From contig BEXV01000909.1 in NCBI GenBank assembly GCA_003118195.1, positions 40,982-67,943 on the forward strand: a DNA stretch of 26,962 nucleotides. Reading direction: 5' to 3'. Below the pieces are notes generated by a model that had not been told where the DNA came from, did not search any database, and saw only the letters and a list, made by a program, of their open reading frames with translations. The DNA comes from Hemicentrotus pulcherrimus (lineage: Eukaryota > Echinodermata > Echinoidea > Camarodonta > Strongylocentrotidae). The number at the start of each line of letters is the position of its first letter. The stretch's first letter is position 1. The translations under genes were made by a program, and so were the position numbers. Below are positions 10,686 through 23,316 of this stretch, one piece after another.

Positions 10686-10790
10686 CTCTCTCTCTCTCTC
10701 TTCCCCTCCCCTTTTCCCCCTCTCTCTCTCTTTCCCCTTCCTTTCCCTCTCTCTTTCCCCTTCCTTTCGCTCTCTCATTCTCTTCCTCTT
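10648..10790. repeat. CT microsatellite and CT-rich tract
   Basis: A long run of TC dinucleotides followed by degenerate CCCCTTCCTTTCCCTCTCTC units. Overlapping Ser/Leu- or Arg/Glu-rich open frames here are artefacts of the repeat. Confidence 0.9.
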
Positions 10791-11149
10791 TCTCAGTCTT
10801 TTTTTCCCACAATCTCACTTGCCACTGTTCTCAAATATCTGTGTATCCGAATGAAATGACCAGTTAATTTGATCATGTTTTGGCTTTTATACTTACCGGT
10901 AGCAAAAATGCAATGGAACAGTGTTGACAAATGAGATGAAGAGAAACAACATTTATATCATGGATGTAGGAACAAATGCCATTGTAGAAGTACATTATAC
11001 ATGTTAATGATGTCATAGGAGCTTAGGATGGTGCAGTTCATTACATTAATGATATGTGTTTTGACGGTCTTAACTCTTCACTTTCTATATCATTATGATC
11101 ACATTTCTTGCAATCTTTTAATCTAGCTCGTATTTTCATCTACTTACAG

Positions 11150-11442
11150 ATCTATACTTAAATTTGGAAAGAAAGGCTAAAGTACTCTACTTCCAAAGCG
11201 GATTAACCAATACTGCCAGCTCCATTTTCCTGGGTCCATAAATAGACAAACACGGCTACCCATCTGGATTTCTCAACCGTATTCACCAAGCAATTGGACA
11301 ATCAGAGGAAATCGCTGTGAAGAAAACTTTGCAGAATACTGATTTTCCGCTCACATATGATGTGAAGTATAGAGCCAAGTGTGGACTGCTCTACCAGATT
11401 GTATGTAGCGAAGGATCACTGTGAGACTTTAAGGTCGAAACC
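11150..11442 (+). other. GOLGA1: GOLGA1 5' UTR portion of exon 2
   Basis: The acceptor TACTTACAG ends at 11149. Two minimal upstream ORFs are present: ATGATGTGA at 11357-11365 and the start-stop ATGTAG at 11403-11408. An in-frame TGA at 11422-11424 precedes the main ATG, so the ATG at 11443 is the first usable Met in its frame. Confidence 0.6.
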
Positions 11443-11646
11443 ATGTTTGCCAAATTGAAGAAGAAGATTGAGGAGGAGGAAGGGGTGCCGGAAGGAGACC
11501 TCAAGCGTAGCACCAGTCAATCGGGTAGAAACACTGGGAGGAGAGAGAGTCTGCAGAGGGCAGGTGAATCGACTTCAAGCCTCAACTCATGGGGGAGTAC
11601 ATCAAGCCTGACTGGGGCATCCGCTGCTTCTGCTACTCCTAAACAG
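11443..11646 (+). CDS. GOLGA1: GOLGA1 first coding exon
   Basis: ATG in good context (ACC ATG T, A at -3). It gives 68 codons: basic MFAKLKKKIEEEEG, then a Ser-rich low-complexity stretch (STSSLNSWGSTSSLTG) ending ATPKQ before donor GTATGT. The first nine residues match human golgin-97 as I recall it. Confidence 0.92.
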
Positions 11647-14600
11647 GTATGTCATTATCATGCTAGTGAACTTCAAGAAGATATAGATGGTCTTTTTGCT
11701 GGCGGTTTGGAACATGTGATGTGTAGGCATATTCTCTACATTGGTATTTGTAAACCAGATTGATAATTATTCTCAGGTTGAATAGTTAAGCCTCATTCTT
11801 TTACAAGCTCTGTTTGCTCTGAGCTGAAAAAGCTCAGCAAAACATAATATTTACAAACATTTTTTTTTTAATCAACGAAAATAATCAAGTCTTGCGAGTC
11901 ATATTCACTTCTGTTTTCTGATGCCAGATAGCGATAACTTTCTCTTTCTGTTTCATAATTTATTTCATGTTATTATGTGTCAAATTAATAACCAATTCAA
12001 CCGTTTTCACCAGCCAAGATATCATGCAAATGTGATGATGATACCTTTGAATTTGAGTGTGACTCTAATGCACATTTCCATGTGATGTAGAATTAATAAA
12101 TGGCCTTTCTTTATTTCGCTTTCTAACAAGCAGAATGATGTCAGTGCCAAAAAGGAGAAACTCCAAGCGGAAATCACCAAGAAAGATGAGACGATACGAA
12201 AGCTGGAATCGAAGCTGGACGAATACTCGTTACTCTTGAAAGAAGCTGTCCGCAATAAAGAGAAATCACAACTCCTCCTGGACAAACATCAGGAAGGTAT
12301 GCATTGACATATTATTGTGTCTTATACTTTGACACCCTTCTGTATTGTGTATAATGCAAAATGTGATAAAATAAAACAATTTTAGGCTTGTTCACATATG
12401 CCAAGATAAACCAAGTTTTCTACTGCATATGTGAATCAGCCTTTAAGAATCAGGGACCTGTTGCATAAAACTTACCATTGATGATAACTTTGCCATCAAT
12501 GGTAACTACCATGGTAACAGGGCTCATCAGCCAATCAAAGTCAAGGTTTCCATTTGGGTTTTAAATTCCTTCTGCCGTTGTGGTTGGTAATTAAGTTCAC
12601 TTGACTGCTAAGAAAGCGACCAGTGGACACCTATAGCTCCTATAAGTCCTGAATCAGGGACTTGGGGTTAATGTATTACGGTTACCAGTTTAAATGCTAT
12701 GTTTGTAACTATGTGGAGAATACCTTACCAAGTGCATCAGCTAGGTTTTAGAACAGGGACCCGTTTTTCAATGACAACTGTTCGGTTCAGTTCAGTTCAG
12801 TTCAGTTCAGTTTATTGATTTTTCTCAAGCATAAAAACAATATTATAATATATACAGAAAACGGCAAATATACATAGTAAGAGAAAAAACAGAAACTACA
12901 AAAAAGTTTATAAAAACTTGTATGGCGTAGTTCCCAGTAAAAGACAAAAATCAGTGACAAATCTGTTGATAACCAATCAGAAGCAAAGGATTTCAGTAGC
13001 ATATAACAAAAACTGTCATTTGTCACTGATGACAAGTTTTGTGAAACGCCCCCTGGAATCTCCCAGACCTCTACTCCACAACTGGGATAAAGTCAGTACC
13101 CTTTTCAATAATGCCAACCATAGTTATTGTATTCAATCTGATGATACGTTTTCCCACTCTGCATTCTAGAGGCTGCTAGGAGGGTCCAGGAGATAAATGA
13201 GGAGTTCCAAGTGAGGAGAGCAAAGATGGCTGATAAACTGAGCCTAGCGATCCAAAAGAAGGAAAATGAACTCCATGATAAAATGGTGGCTCTAGAAAGT
13301 GTAAGTATTTCAGTCCCTCAGTGTGAGGTATTTTAAACTATCAATCTGCCCATGTGCTATGTGATTTGTAGAAGTAGACGTTGGAAATGTAGTTGACATC
13401 ATTTTGAATTGCATTTTCGTATTTATGTTTAAACTAAAATACTTAGGGACTTCTATTTCATAGGCCTGAAGTTTTCTTTCTTTTAATGGTCAAACTAGAA
13501 ATATTTTATTCCATACGTATGTGAAAGATGTCATTCCATTGCAAGTACTGTGTCATTATTTAGTACAGTGAAACCTGTCTATTAAGACCACCCAAGGAAG
13601 AAAAGAAAAGTTGTCTTTATAGGCAGGTGGTCTTTATGTTCAGGTTCCTTTAATACATGTTGCAATGAGAAACCATTTTCAAGGGAAACAAAAAAATGTG
13701 GTCTTTATAGACAGGTGGTGTTTCTATACAGGTGGTCATGAAAGCAGGTTTGACTGTATTTTGCCTTGTGTAGGGGTGACTGGAATACAGAAAGATCAGA
13801 AAACTAACCACTAGGCCAAATCTCGTCTCCCTAGGTGGAAGGGAATTTTATATATCATATCTTTTTAGTTTTTTATTGCAAAAAAAAACTGTGTGAAATT
13901 AGAAATGCCCCGCAATCAGAATATTTAAACCCCGGGTTTCGACGTGACGGTCGAGGACCGGACAGGTAACCGTTTTCGACTCAGGCCTAGTGGGGCCTGG
14001 AACGTACAGTTCAGTGACATTGTCCTCGTTTGAATTTTGCAGGAAAATGCAGATCTTCAACAGAAACTCAAGAAGGCAGAGATGCAAACATTTATGAAAA
14101 GAGAAGATAATGATGAACTACAAGGCTTCCAAATACAAGAGCTTGCCAAAGTCAAGCATATGGTAATCTAACTCTTTTATCTTTTTATATGATTTTTATG
14201 AATTAAAAAAAATGTAAAAATCTTCAGTTTTTGGAAATGGTGCTGACGTGGCTAAAGGCTATTTTAGTATTAAGTAAACTTACAGATTTTTTTTTTGGGG
14301 GGGGGGACCAGCATAGTGCACTGTAACTGATTCATAAGCTCTGTGTAGTAACATTTATTCAGTTTGCAATAGTTTGTTTATGATAAAATGATTAACTTTT
14401 CTATTAGAGAGACAATTCTTACAATTCTATCATGGTGAGGCATTAATGACATGGATAGAGGGAGTTGCTCATGATTTTTGTTGTTGTAATTCTCTGCCCC
14501 TGCATTGTTATTACTTCTTGCAATATTACAATTTCCATTGTCGTTTATTTTTGTGTGTGATTTATTATAGTTTGTCAACAGTCAAGAAGAGCTTCATAAA

Positions 14601-16400
14601 TGCAAAGCAGATCTAGACCACGCAAGAGAGAAGCTTGAAGAGAAGACCAGGCAACTATCCACCTTTGAGATTGACCTGCAAAGCGCCCAGACCAGCCTAT
14701 CCAGCATCACCAAAGAAAGGTATGGACGAGAAGTGGTCACAGTACTTTAAAGCCCCACTGCACTACTTATATCTACTTGTGAACTCTATTTAGCAAACAA
14801 TACCTAAGCGATGAACATAGGTCCCCATGGTTCCCTTTTTTATAATGTTGATTTAGAGCAGATTTGATGAGACAACCACCTGTCAGTGACCATGCAGGGA
14901 GGTCTAATCCCTCCTGGCCAAACTAGTGCAGATAGGCTTTAAACCCCATTGACATAATTGGTAACACCCCATAAAACATAAAGGAAGCAACATATTATTT
15001 TCCTTTATTTTAGTCACTGACTAAAAATAACTATAAACATTCAGTGAAAATTTAGTAAGATTGTTTTATGATTCGACTTCTTCATTGACAATTTTAGTCC
15101 CATAGGCGGTTTTAGGTGCCAATATATTAGACAAAAGCTTGGTTTCCACCTGAGATAATATTTTTAAATATTATTCAAAACTTTTTCTCCTGAAAATATT
15201 TTTTTTCTCAATGTTGTATGTACATGTTGGTACCATGGGAGTTTAAAGGTCACATGTGTGTTGTTTGACTTTAAAGTTTAAAGAGAAGGTCGAGTTCTAG
15301 GGAGAGGTGAAAAATAATTTGAAAGCGTTTTCATTGTTGTTATGGAAGTGTGAAAGAACATCAGAGAAAACATGTTCCCTGAAAAGTATTGGCTCTTCAA
15401 ATGCCTTAATACTCTAAATATGACATGTAACGGCTTAAAATTGAGGACCACATTTTTATGCCACATGTTTGTGTAGTCCCATATACATCTTTCTGTGTAC
15501 AGTGCTTGTTACTTTTACCAAGACTGGTCCAAATTTCTTATCATTCTGATGATTCCAGAATCTTGCAGTACACACCAATACTTACATGTATATGCTACAT
15601 GATCAAATTTTTCTGATCAATTCCACACCGTTTCTTTCACAATGCCATCGCATGACCAGAACTCAACTTTATCTTCAATTCCTCCCTCTCGTGCCACAGA
15701 GATGATTTCTCAAAGGAGATGACGGAGCAATCCAATCAGATCCGTAAGCTGGGCAAGGAGAAGGCAGCCCTGGAGGAGGCCATGAATAGCATCTCAAAAG
15801 AAAGCCAAGAGGTAAGGACTGTGTAGGATCAGATCACTTAGTTATTAGTGATCATTAGTGGTTTGAATTAAAATCTAGCTGTTCCTATTTTATAGAAAGC
15901 TGTTGGTTAATGATATGTGTAAAGGACACAAAAGGTGAAAAACCTGGATTTTTAGTCATAGATTTTAATGGGTTGCTTTTTGCGACATTTTCGTGTAGTG
16001 AGTAGGTATGAAGAATCAGAATATAGCATCATTGTGATCACATCTTTTAAGAGAATATGGAACAGAGATAAGTGAATAAATAGGTAGACATACTAGAATA
16101 TGTCATTAGATTTATCGGAACATTCATAGAAAAATTAATGCTTTCAAGAATTGTTGATGTGCATCGTTTAGATTTTTCATTGCATGCTAATGATGATATT
16201 TTAGTAGCAATACTAGTAAAGTTTCACCTTTAGAATCTGTTTTAAAGATAGATTTTATAAATGTGTAAATAATTCTAGAATGTTTTAGTCTTCTGAAATT
16301 GAAATGTTAACCTTGACAAGAAACTTGCATGATGATTTTGTTGTTCTTGTTTCATTCTTTACACATCCTTTATATGCATATTTCTGCATGCTTTATGAGA

Positions 16401-16434
<34 letters not shown>

Positions 16435-19400
16435 AAGTAACTTGAACCCTCCATACTTTCCAATTTTAAAGAAAAGGCCTGGGTTTTAATACCATTTCAT
16501 TGCATGTAAAAAAAAACACATCATGTTTCATTTGTCCAATGGCAATACTCACATCAAATATTCTACTTTCATCATCTTCTTTCACTGTGGAAAGGACATT
16601 ATTGTCTGTTTACAGCTAATGGCCCTAGTGCCCTTTTCATACCCAACTGACACTTTTCTTGTAATATAACTGTCTGTTGAGAACCAGAAAGATGTTGGCT
16701 CTAAAGGCCAGGGGGGTGTTTCACAAAGATCCTAAGTCGAACTTAACTCTAAGTGTGACTTAAAAATTATGGAAAGCAATTTGTAGCCTTAAATTTCAAT
16801 ATATTCAAAAGTGAAAAAACAAGTATTTTAGACTTTTCATAAATTCCACAGCAAGAACAGGAAATCTCCCATGATAATAGAAAATATGAATGATTTGAAT
16901 CAATATTTTATGCCTTTTAAAATAACTTTTACAAAATATTNTGTCTGTTGACAGCTAATGGCCCTAGTGCCCTTTTCATACTGAACTGACATTTTTCTTG
17001 TTATTTAACTTTCTGCTGAGAGCCAGAAGGGCGTTGGCTCTAAAGGCCTGTCTTCATCAGACCCAAGTGGCAAAAAAACCCGCTATTTTCAGACTCGGGA
17101 TATTTTCCCAAATCTCGAAATCGCTTCTTCACCCGACTGATACTCTTATCATAAAGTAGCTCCGACTGGCGCAAATGAATCCACTATTTCCGAAATAGCG
17201 GGCTATTTTGGAAACAAGACCAATATTTCCCAGAATATTTTCTCAACCAAATAGCCGGCTAATTGCAACTGCGGGCTGATGAAGACACACATAACCTGGC
17301 TAATTTGAGATCGGGCTAGTTAAAATAGCGGGTTATTTTGCAACTTCGGTCTGATGAAGTCAGGCCTAATGTGAAAGTACGTGAGTGAAGGCCTACGAGT
17401 ACCGGGCTCTTGGCAGACGGTTTTCATATACAGTATAACCTTTTCGTATAACCCCTTCATGTTGAGACAACCAGTGAAGTAATACCGGTTATTACCTTTC
17501 TTGGGTGAATCACTGTTTATCTCGTTACCTGTTAAATAGTAGACATATTCATGTACATGTACATTTTTGTGTGTATGGGGAAGAGGCTATAATCTGAAAC
17601 ATTATCATCATCACACACTCACTTTTGTGCATCAAATACTTGCTTTTGTTTTTAATACATTGAGCTTGAAGTAAAGCAAATACAGGTATTAACATGGTTT
17701 TCCCTCAACTTCTAACATTGATATTTCCTTAATATTGATTGTACCCTTTATTCTAACCATGTCTATGTCATTGCTTGTACACTTGTTGTATTTCAGTTTG
17801 CCATGATACTTCTGTTGTAACTTTTGCTCTGTATTTAATTTTGTTTAATCAGCTGTATTTACATCTGTATCTATAGTTCATAAAATTGCATTGTAATATG
17901 CAGTATAGGGCGGCATATCTACAGGCAGAAAACTTTATGTAATATCAACATGTATTATGAGAAAGAAGTCACCTCTTCGACATACGTGTGCTAAGTGAAT
18001 TCTTCTTCCATCTTGGAAAAAAAGGAAAAGTGGTATGTTTGTTCATCAGGGAGAAAGATGTTTGTGCACACAAAATAAATTACAAAATAAGGATTCTTTG
18101 CCGTCATAACCAAGGTGTCATAGTCCTGAGGCTGAGAGTTCTTCCTTCCCGGGCAAATCTTAATCATAAAATATATTTGACAAATCAAACTCTGTTGTTT
18201 GGCAAATATTCATCAACTATTTAAACTGAATTAAATATTGCACGTACGTAGTCATCCATGCACATGAGGTCCAGAAATAAAGCTGTCTTTATGTTCCTTT
18301 ATTGACATACTGTGTGCTTGTATATGAAGGAAAACCATGTCACTCTTATCACGTGCAAGTGGTATAATGTACATGTATGTACATGTGCGTGTATTGATGG
18401 CTTGTGATGATACTAGAAAAGCTCATAATGATTCCCATGGCTATCCTATCTTTGCTTTCATGACAAATCTTTTTATACAATCATCTTAAATATCATCTTT
18501 TACAACTTAATTTCCTACAATTTCTAGAGCATTTTTTTCTTCTTCTGTTTCCAGTTGTTCTATTTTTGCTCTTATAGTTGGTCGTTCATAAGTTTTTGTA
18601 AACTTTGTTTTATCTTGGCTCTATTCAATTTGAGTGCTTATTTTCTATTCAGTCATTCTATTTTGGCTTCCATATACTACCAGTCTAATCAGCTTTTAGG
18701 TTCATCTTATTAAATTCATTATTCCCTTCCAGTTACCAGTTATCCCATTTTGACTTTCGTAATCATAATTAATCATTCTTAAATTCACATTTGTTCATGG
18801 CTACGTCCATTGCCTTGGTTTCCATTTACTTTGAAAATTCTAACTTGCTCAAAATTCATCCATAAAAGAAGAAAAAAAAAAAGAAGCATTAAAAAAATAA
18901 TTTCTAATGCTTTCCCAAGACATCGGCCCAGGTTGTTGTACTACAAGAGAAATTAGACCGCCAAGACGACGCCTTCAACCTGCTCAAACACAACAGTGAA
19001 ATTCTTAGAAATCAGGTAGAATATAGTGTCCATGTACATGTTTGTATTATATGAACATATATATTGGTTAAAAGAACAACTAATATATACTAATAGCCAT
19101 AGGTATGTAAAGAATATATTGATTTATGCTTTACCACAATAATATTGAAATTCATTGAAGTCTGGTAGAATACAGTTTTCTTGCACATATATTTTGGTCA
19201 GAAGAACAACTAATAACATGAACTAACAGATATGTGAATATTATTGATATACAAGGACTTTCTAAAGCAAGATATGTAGTATCTCTTTACACTATGATTG
19301 GTATTGAGGAATAACTAATATCAGGACACACACTTACTTGTATAGCAGTCTAGGGCACATGGGTATGGAATTCACAGTTTTTGTAATTTGTTTAAAATGA

Positions 19401-22400
19401 AATAAAGACCCATACCCAAAGTTGTCATTCCATTCCCCCTTTAAAAAATATGTTGATGTGGAGCCCTGCAGATATACAGTACTAAACTTTGTTAACCTAG
19501 CTTGATTTTTTATATTTTAGTTCAGAAGAAATTATTTGAAGCTGCACTAAATATTTCATTAAACTCATCAACGTTTTACTTTATTTTAGAAGTGATTTTT
19601 ATTATAAATAAATATTATCATCTACCGGTATATCATTCAAGAAAGTTATATACAAATAATATTAATATACTAATGGCAACATTGAATGATGTACATTATG
19701 AAACAGTACAAGTAGGTAATGTCTTAGAATTACAAGGATAGACAGAATTCAACTGTTCATGTCAACTAACATATTTTTGTCTCCCGGTAGAAGTGTAGTT
19801 GCATGTTCTTAGAAACAATTTTTCAATGAATAATTTCGCATATGAATTGATGTTTTGTATAGAGCATGGGATGTGATTCTAACACGTGCCCTGTTTGTAA
19901 ACCTGACAAGAGAATGTGTTGGATTAATTGAACAAAAAAAAAACTTGTATAGATGTATTACAGCAAATACATGTATATGTTTCACCAGTAGATAAATCGG
20001 TATACCATAGCTCAACATTATTAAAAGATTTTTGGTTAGCAAAAATGTAGTACCGGTATTAAAGATACAAGTCATTGTAAGTGTGACAAAGTTGAGCAAC
20101 AAATACATTCAACTTGACTCTTTTTAGTTGCCCAACACACATGTACATTTTGTTTCCCGTAGTTCATGGGCAACTGCTAATGTAGAAACACAGTTACAGC
20201 CTGAGTCATTGTTGATTTCCATACAATATTTTAGATCTTCATGCATGTAATAGTATGATTGAGCTTTAATACCGTAGCGTAAAACAGAATTCAGATAATG
20301 AAGAGCAATATCAAAACAGTATAATGTATAAATTTGGTTTGTTGGCGCCCTCCCCCGCCCCAATGTTTCTGATAAGATTACTGTGTATTCATATATATTT
20401 TTTAAGGTGAAGGCTGTACTGATTCTAATACTGCAGTCACACCTCTAGACCCATCCAGACCAACCGATTCTTTACCAGTTGGTACTACCGGTACATAATT
20501 TGTTTATTCGGTCTGTTGACGGTCCAATGTCAGTCCAGTGTTGGTCTGGTGTTGATCTGGGGGCCGTTTCACAAAACTTGTCATCAGTGACACATGACAG
20601 TTTTGTTAAAAGCTACTGAAATCCTTGCTTCTGATTGGTTATCAGCAGATTTGTCACTAATTTCTGTCATTTTTTATTAAAAAAAAACTTTGTGAAACTA
20701 ATCCATGGTGTCAGGTCTCATCAGTGTGACTGGGGTATTCAAGTGAATGTTGTACTGCACATGGATATTGTATGTGATTCCCTGGAGCAGTTGACAAGTC
20801 ACATAATTCTCGCATTATGTATTCGAGCAGGTCCACGCTATTTTGTCCCATACATTAATGATCACATCTAGGAGTTTGGTGTATCTGATCATTGTATTAA
20901 GTTAGTAAGTCTAAGAGCGTAGATACTGTAAGACCAAATACAAAATGACACATTTCATTTTTATGTTTATGAACTACCGTACACGATGGTCAGTAATGTA
21001 TGGGAAAGTTTGCCAGTCTCAAATTGAGATATAACTCTCAAACAAATCTTTGAAGTGAGTTAACCTTCAACTCTTTCTATCCCACAACCGTTATCTTTCA
21101 GTCCAAGAAGGACAGCGCTGATCAGGAGTCTGAGCTAGGTCATCTAAGAGAGAAAGTAGTGACCCTAGAACAGAGATTACTGGACAACGATCTGTCCCAA
21201 GATGACCATGTCAAAGCCATCCAATCGGAGGTAAGAATAAGATCAATCCTTATTTTTGTAGGACAGCTGTTAAAAACTCTGAAAAGGAAAAGCAGAGGTT
21301 AATCTCTAAGGTTGCGTCAGCCACCTGCATGCGTATGTTGCCATTCATTGTTCAAGGAATAACTGTGCAAGCTAACTCCAGGGCCCTGTCTTGTAAAGAG
21401 TTGATATGAATCGAAACTTATTCGAAAATGATATCAATCGCAACTACCGTAATTAACGTTGTATTAACCGCACTTTTTTTACTGCAGGTAAACATCAAAA
21501 GTTGGGGGTGCGGTTTATACATGTTACACCCAAAAACAAAACAAAAAGTAAGTCAAAACCAGCACGAATTTGGACATATGGGACTACCATTATGGTACAG
21601 GACATTTCCCACACATTTTATCGACAATTTTACCTTGCATTGTTGACATGAAGACGCAAATAATCTTCCAAAAAAGGTCATAATCGGGGGTGCGGTTAAT
21701 TAATGAGGGCAGTTTATACAACGTTAATTACGATATGTACCCCCATAAGAGATACACTGTAGGAGACTGCAAACTTGCGATTGATTAGGGGACTTACGAT
21801 TGATTTATAAGACAGGGCCCAGGATTTCAAGCTCCTCACAGTTTCGAAATGTAAATCAGTTTGTTTTTTTCTTTCAAAATCTTTTGAATGTGATATGTAT
21901 GATGATTAACTGTACTGTGTGTTGAGACAAATTGTTGGTAAAGAAAGACACAGGCAAATGTGTGACTCTGTTCCTTTATTTCTTCAGAGAGACAACCTTG
22001 AACAGAAGCTAGAAGAAATCAGAAAAGAACTAACTGCTGACAAAACCGAATCAAGTGAAAAAATTACCAGTCTTGAAAAGCAGGTGAGCAAATATTTGTT
22101 TAACATAACTGACTTTAAATTTAATTCTTTAAATTGTTTTTTGTAAAAACATGATCTTTGATTTAGATATTAAGTCCAATACCTACAAACAAAGAAAAAA
22201 TCCCATTAGATTGGACACCTTAACCCAAAGATCTCTTGATGACATTTAGCTGTCTGTAGCGAAGCAGCAAACAGCTACTACTACTACTACTACTACTACT
22301 ACTGCTACTACTACAGCGTGATTAGAGCAATAAATGCAATCTTACTACAATATGCATCATTATCTTCTATTCAGTTCTTGTCCCATGCCTAATGATTCAT

Positions 22401-23285
22401 GTTTGTTTCCTTTAGATTGAGCACCTCAACACAAAGATCTCTGACGATACAGAGGAGCACAGGAGCAGCTTGAGCAGAGCGGAGTCGGCCCAGAGTCAGC
22501 TCAGAAGTGAAATCTCTGACCTGAAGAGCATGTTAGAGGCTGCTCAGAAGGAAACAAGCACTCTCCAACGAGAAGCAACGATGAAAGAAGCCCAGCTTAA
22601 AGCACAGGTATGCCTCCACCATTTTAGGGCTCTTGAGGTGTTTTAGGAAGAAAGTGCAAGGTATATTTTGAAAATGTATGAACAGAACACAATATCTCCA
22701 TAGGAATGATGTTAACAGAGCAGGTTTGACACTGGTTAGAAGGAAATAATGAAGCATACTTCAACGAGAAGCAATGGTGAAAGATATTCAGCCTAAAGCA
22801 TACTGGGCCCCGTTGCACAAAACTACCATACATGTCGATGGTAACTACCATGGAAACCTTGATTTTGATTGGCTGTTGGCCTTGTTACCATGGTATTTGC
22901 CATTGATGGCATATATATTTTCCTGTTGTTTTTGTAGAAAGAAGTAAATGAAGCTGAATTAACGTTGGCCCATCAGCAGCTGACTCGAGTCAAGAAACAA
23001 TTCATGGAATCCAAGAAACAACTCCAGGACAAGATCGCAGCCTTGGAGGCTAAGGTCATTGCCGTGGAAACAGCTAGAGATTTTGACAAAAGTGCCTCAG
23101 AACACAAACAGGTAAGTGTGGGTAAGAGGCTGGAAGAATGTTTGTAAGTCTATGACAAGAGGATAATGGGCGGGTCGATTCATGTTTGATCGGACTTGTT
23201 AATTAAGATCCCTTTCTGTATGGCTTTGTTTGTCTCAACTCTTCCTTTCTTCTCTTTCCTCCTCTACTTTGGTAGTTCTTCTCTT

Positions 23286-23316
<31 letters not shown>

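Larger units (their letters stand above)
8803..11149 (+). other. GOLGA1 intron 1 (after the non-coding exon)
   Basis: It contains a GC-rich hairpin (9468-9577), poly(C) at about 10096-10109, a MITE copy (10181-10300) and a CT microsatellite (10648-10790). I see no protein-coding exon. The region 8980-9130 remains moderately CpG-rich and may be part of the promoter. Confidence 0.5.
15812..18931 (+). other. GOLGA1 intron 7 (largest)
   Basis: 3.1 kb holding the AT microsatellite, a MITE end (GGGGGTGTTTCACAAAG at 16714), the N-joined repeat and the Harbinger-like MITE. From 17370 to 18931 I see only AT-rich sequence, including an isolated AATAAA at 18276, and no exon. Confidence 0.6.

Noticed and set aside
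10447..10867. Several long overlapping open frames on both strands in the CT tract
   Set aside because: They are Ser/Leu/Phe- or Arg/Glu-only translations of a dinucleotide repeat, with no start context or splice signals.
18276..18281. AATAAA in intron 7 as a premature poly(A) site
   Set aside because: Isolated hexamer in AT-rich sequence; such hits are expected by chance and no terminal exon precedes it.
19502..20363. Three open frames of 79-99 codons in intron 8
   Set aside because: AT-rich composition, no recognisable motif, and no splice-phase match to either gene.
22210..22239. Exon relic considered as a functional alternative exon
   Set aside because: It carries an in-frame stop after nine codons, has one inserted base, and has no donor nearby.
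22275..22313. CTA repeat considered as a short CRISPR-like or regulatory array
   Set aside because: Simple trinucleotide microsatellite with no spacers.
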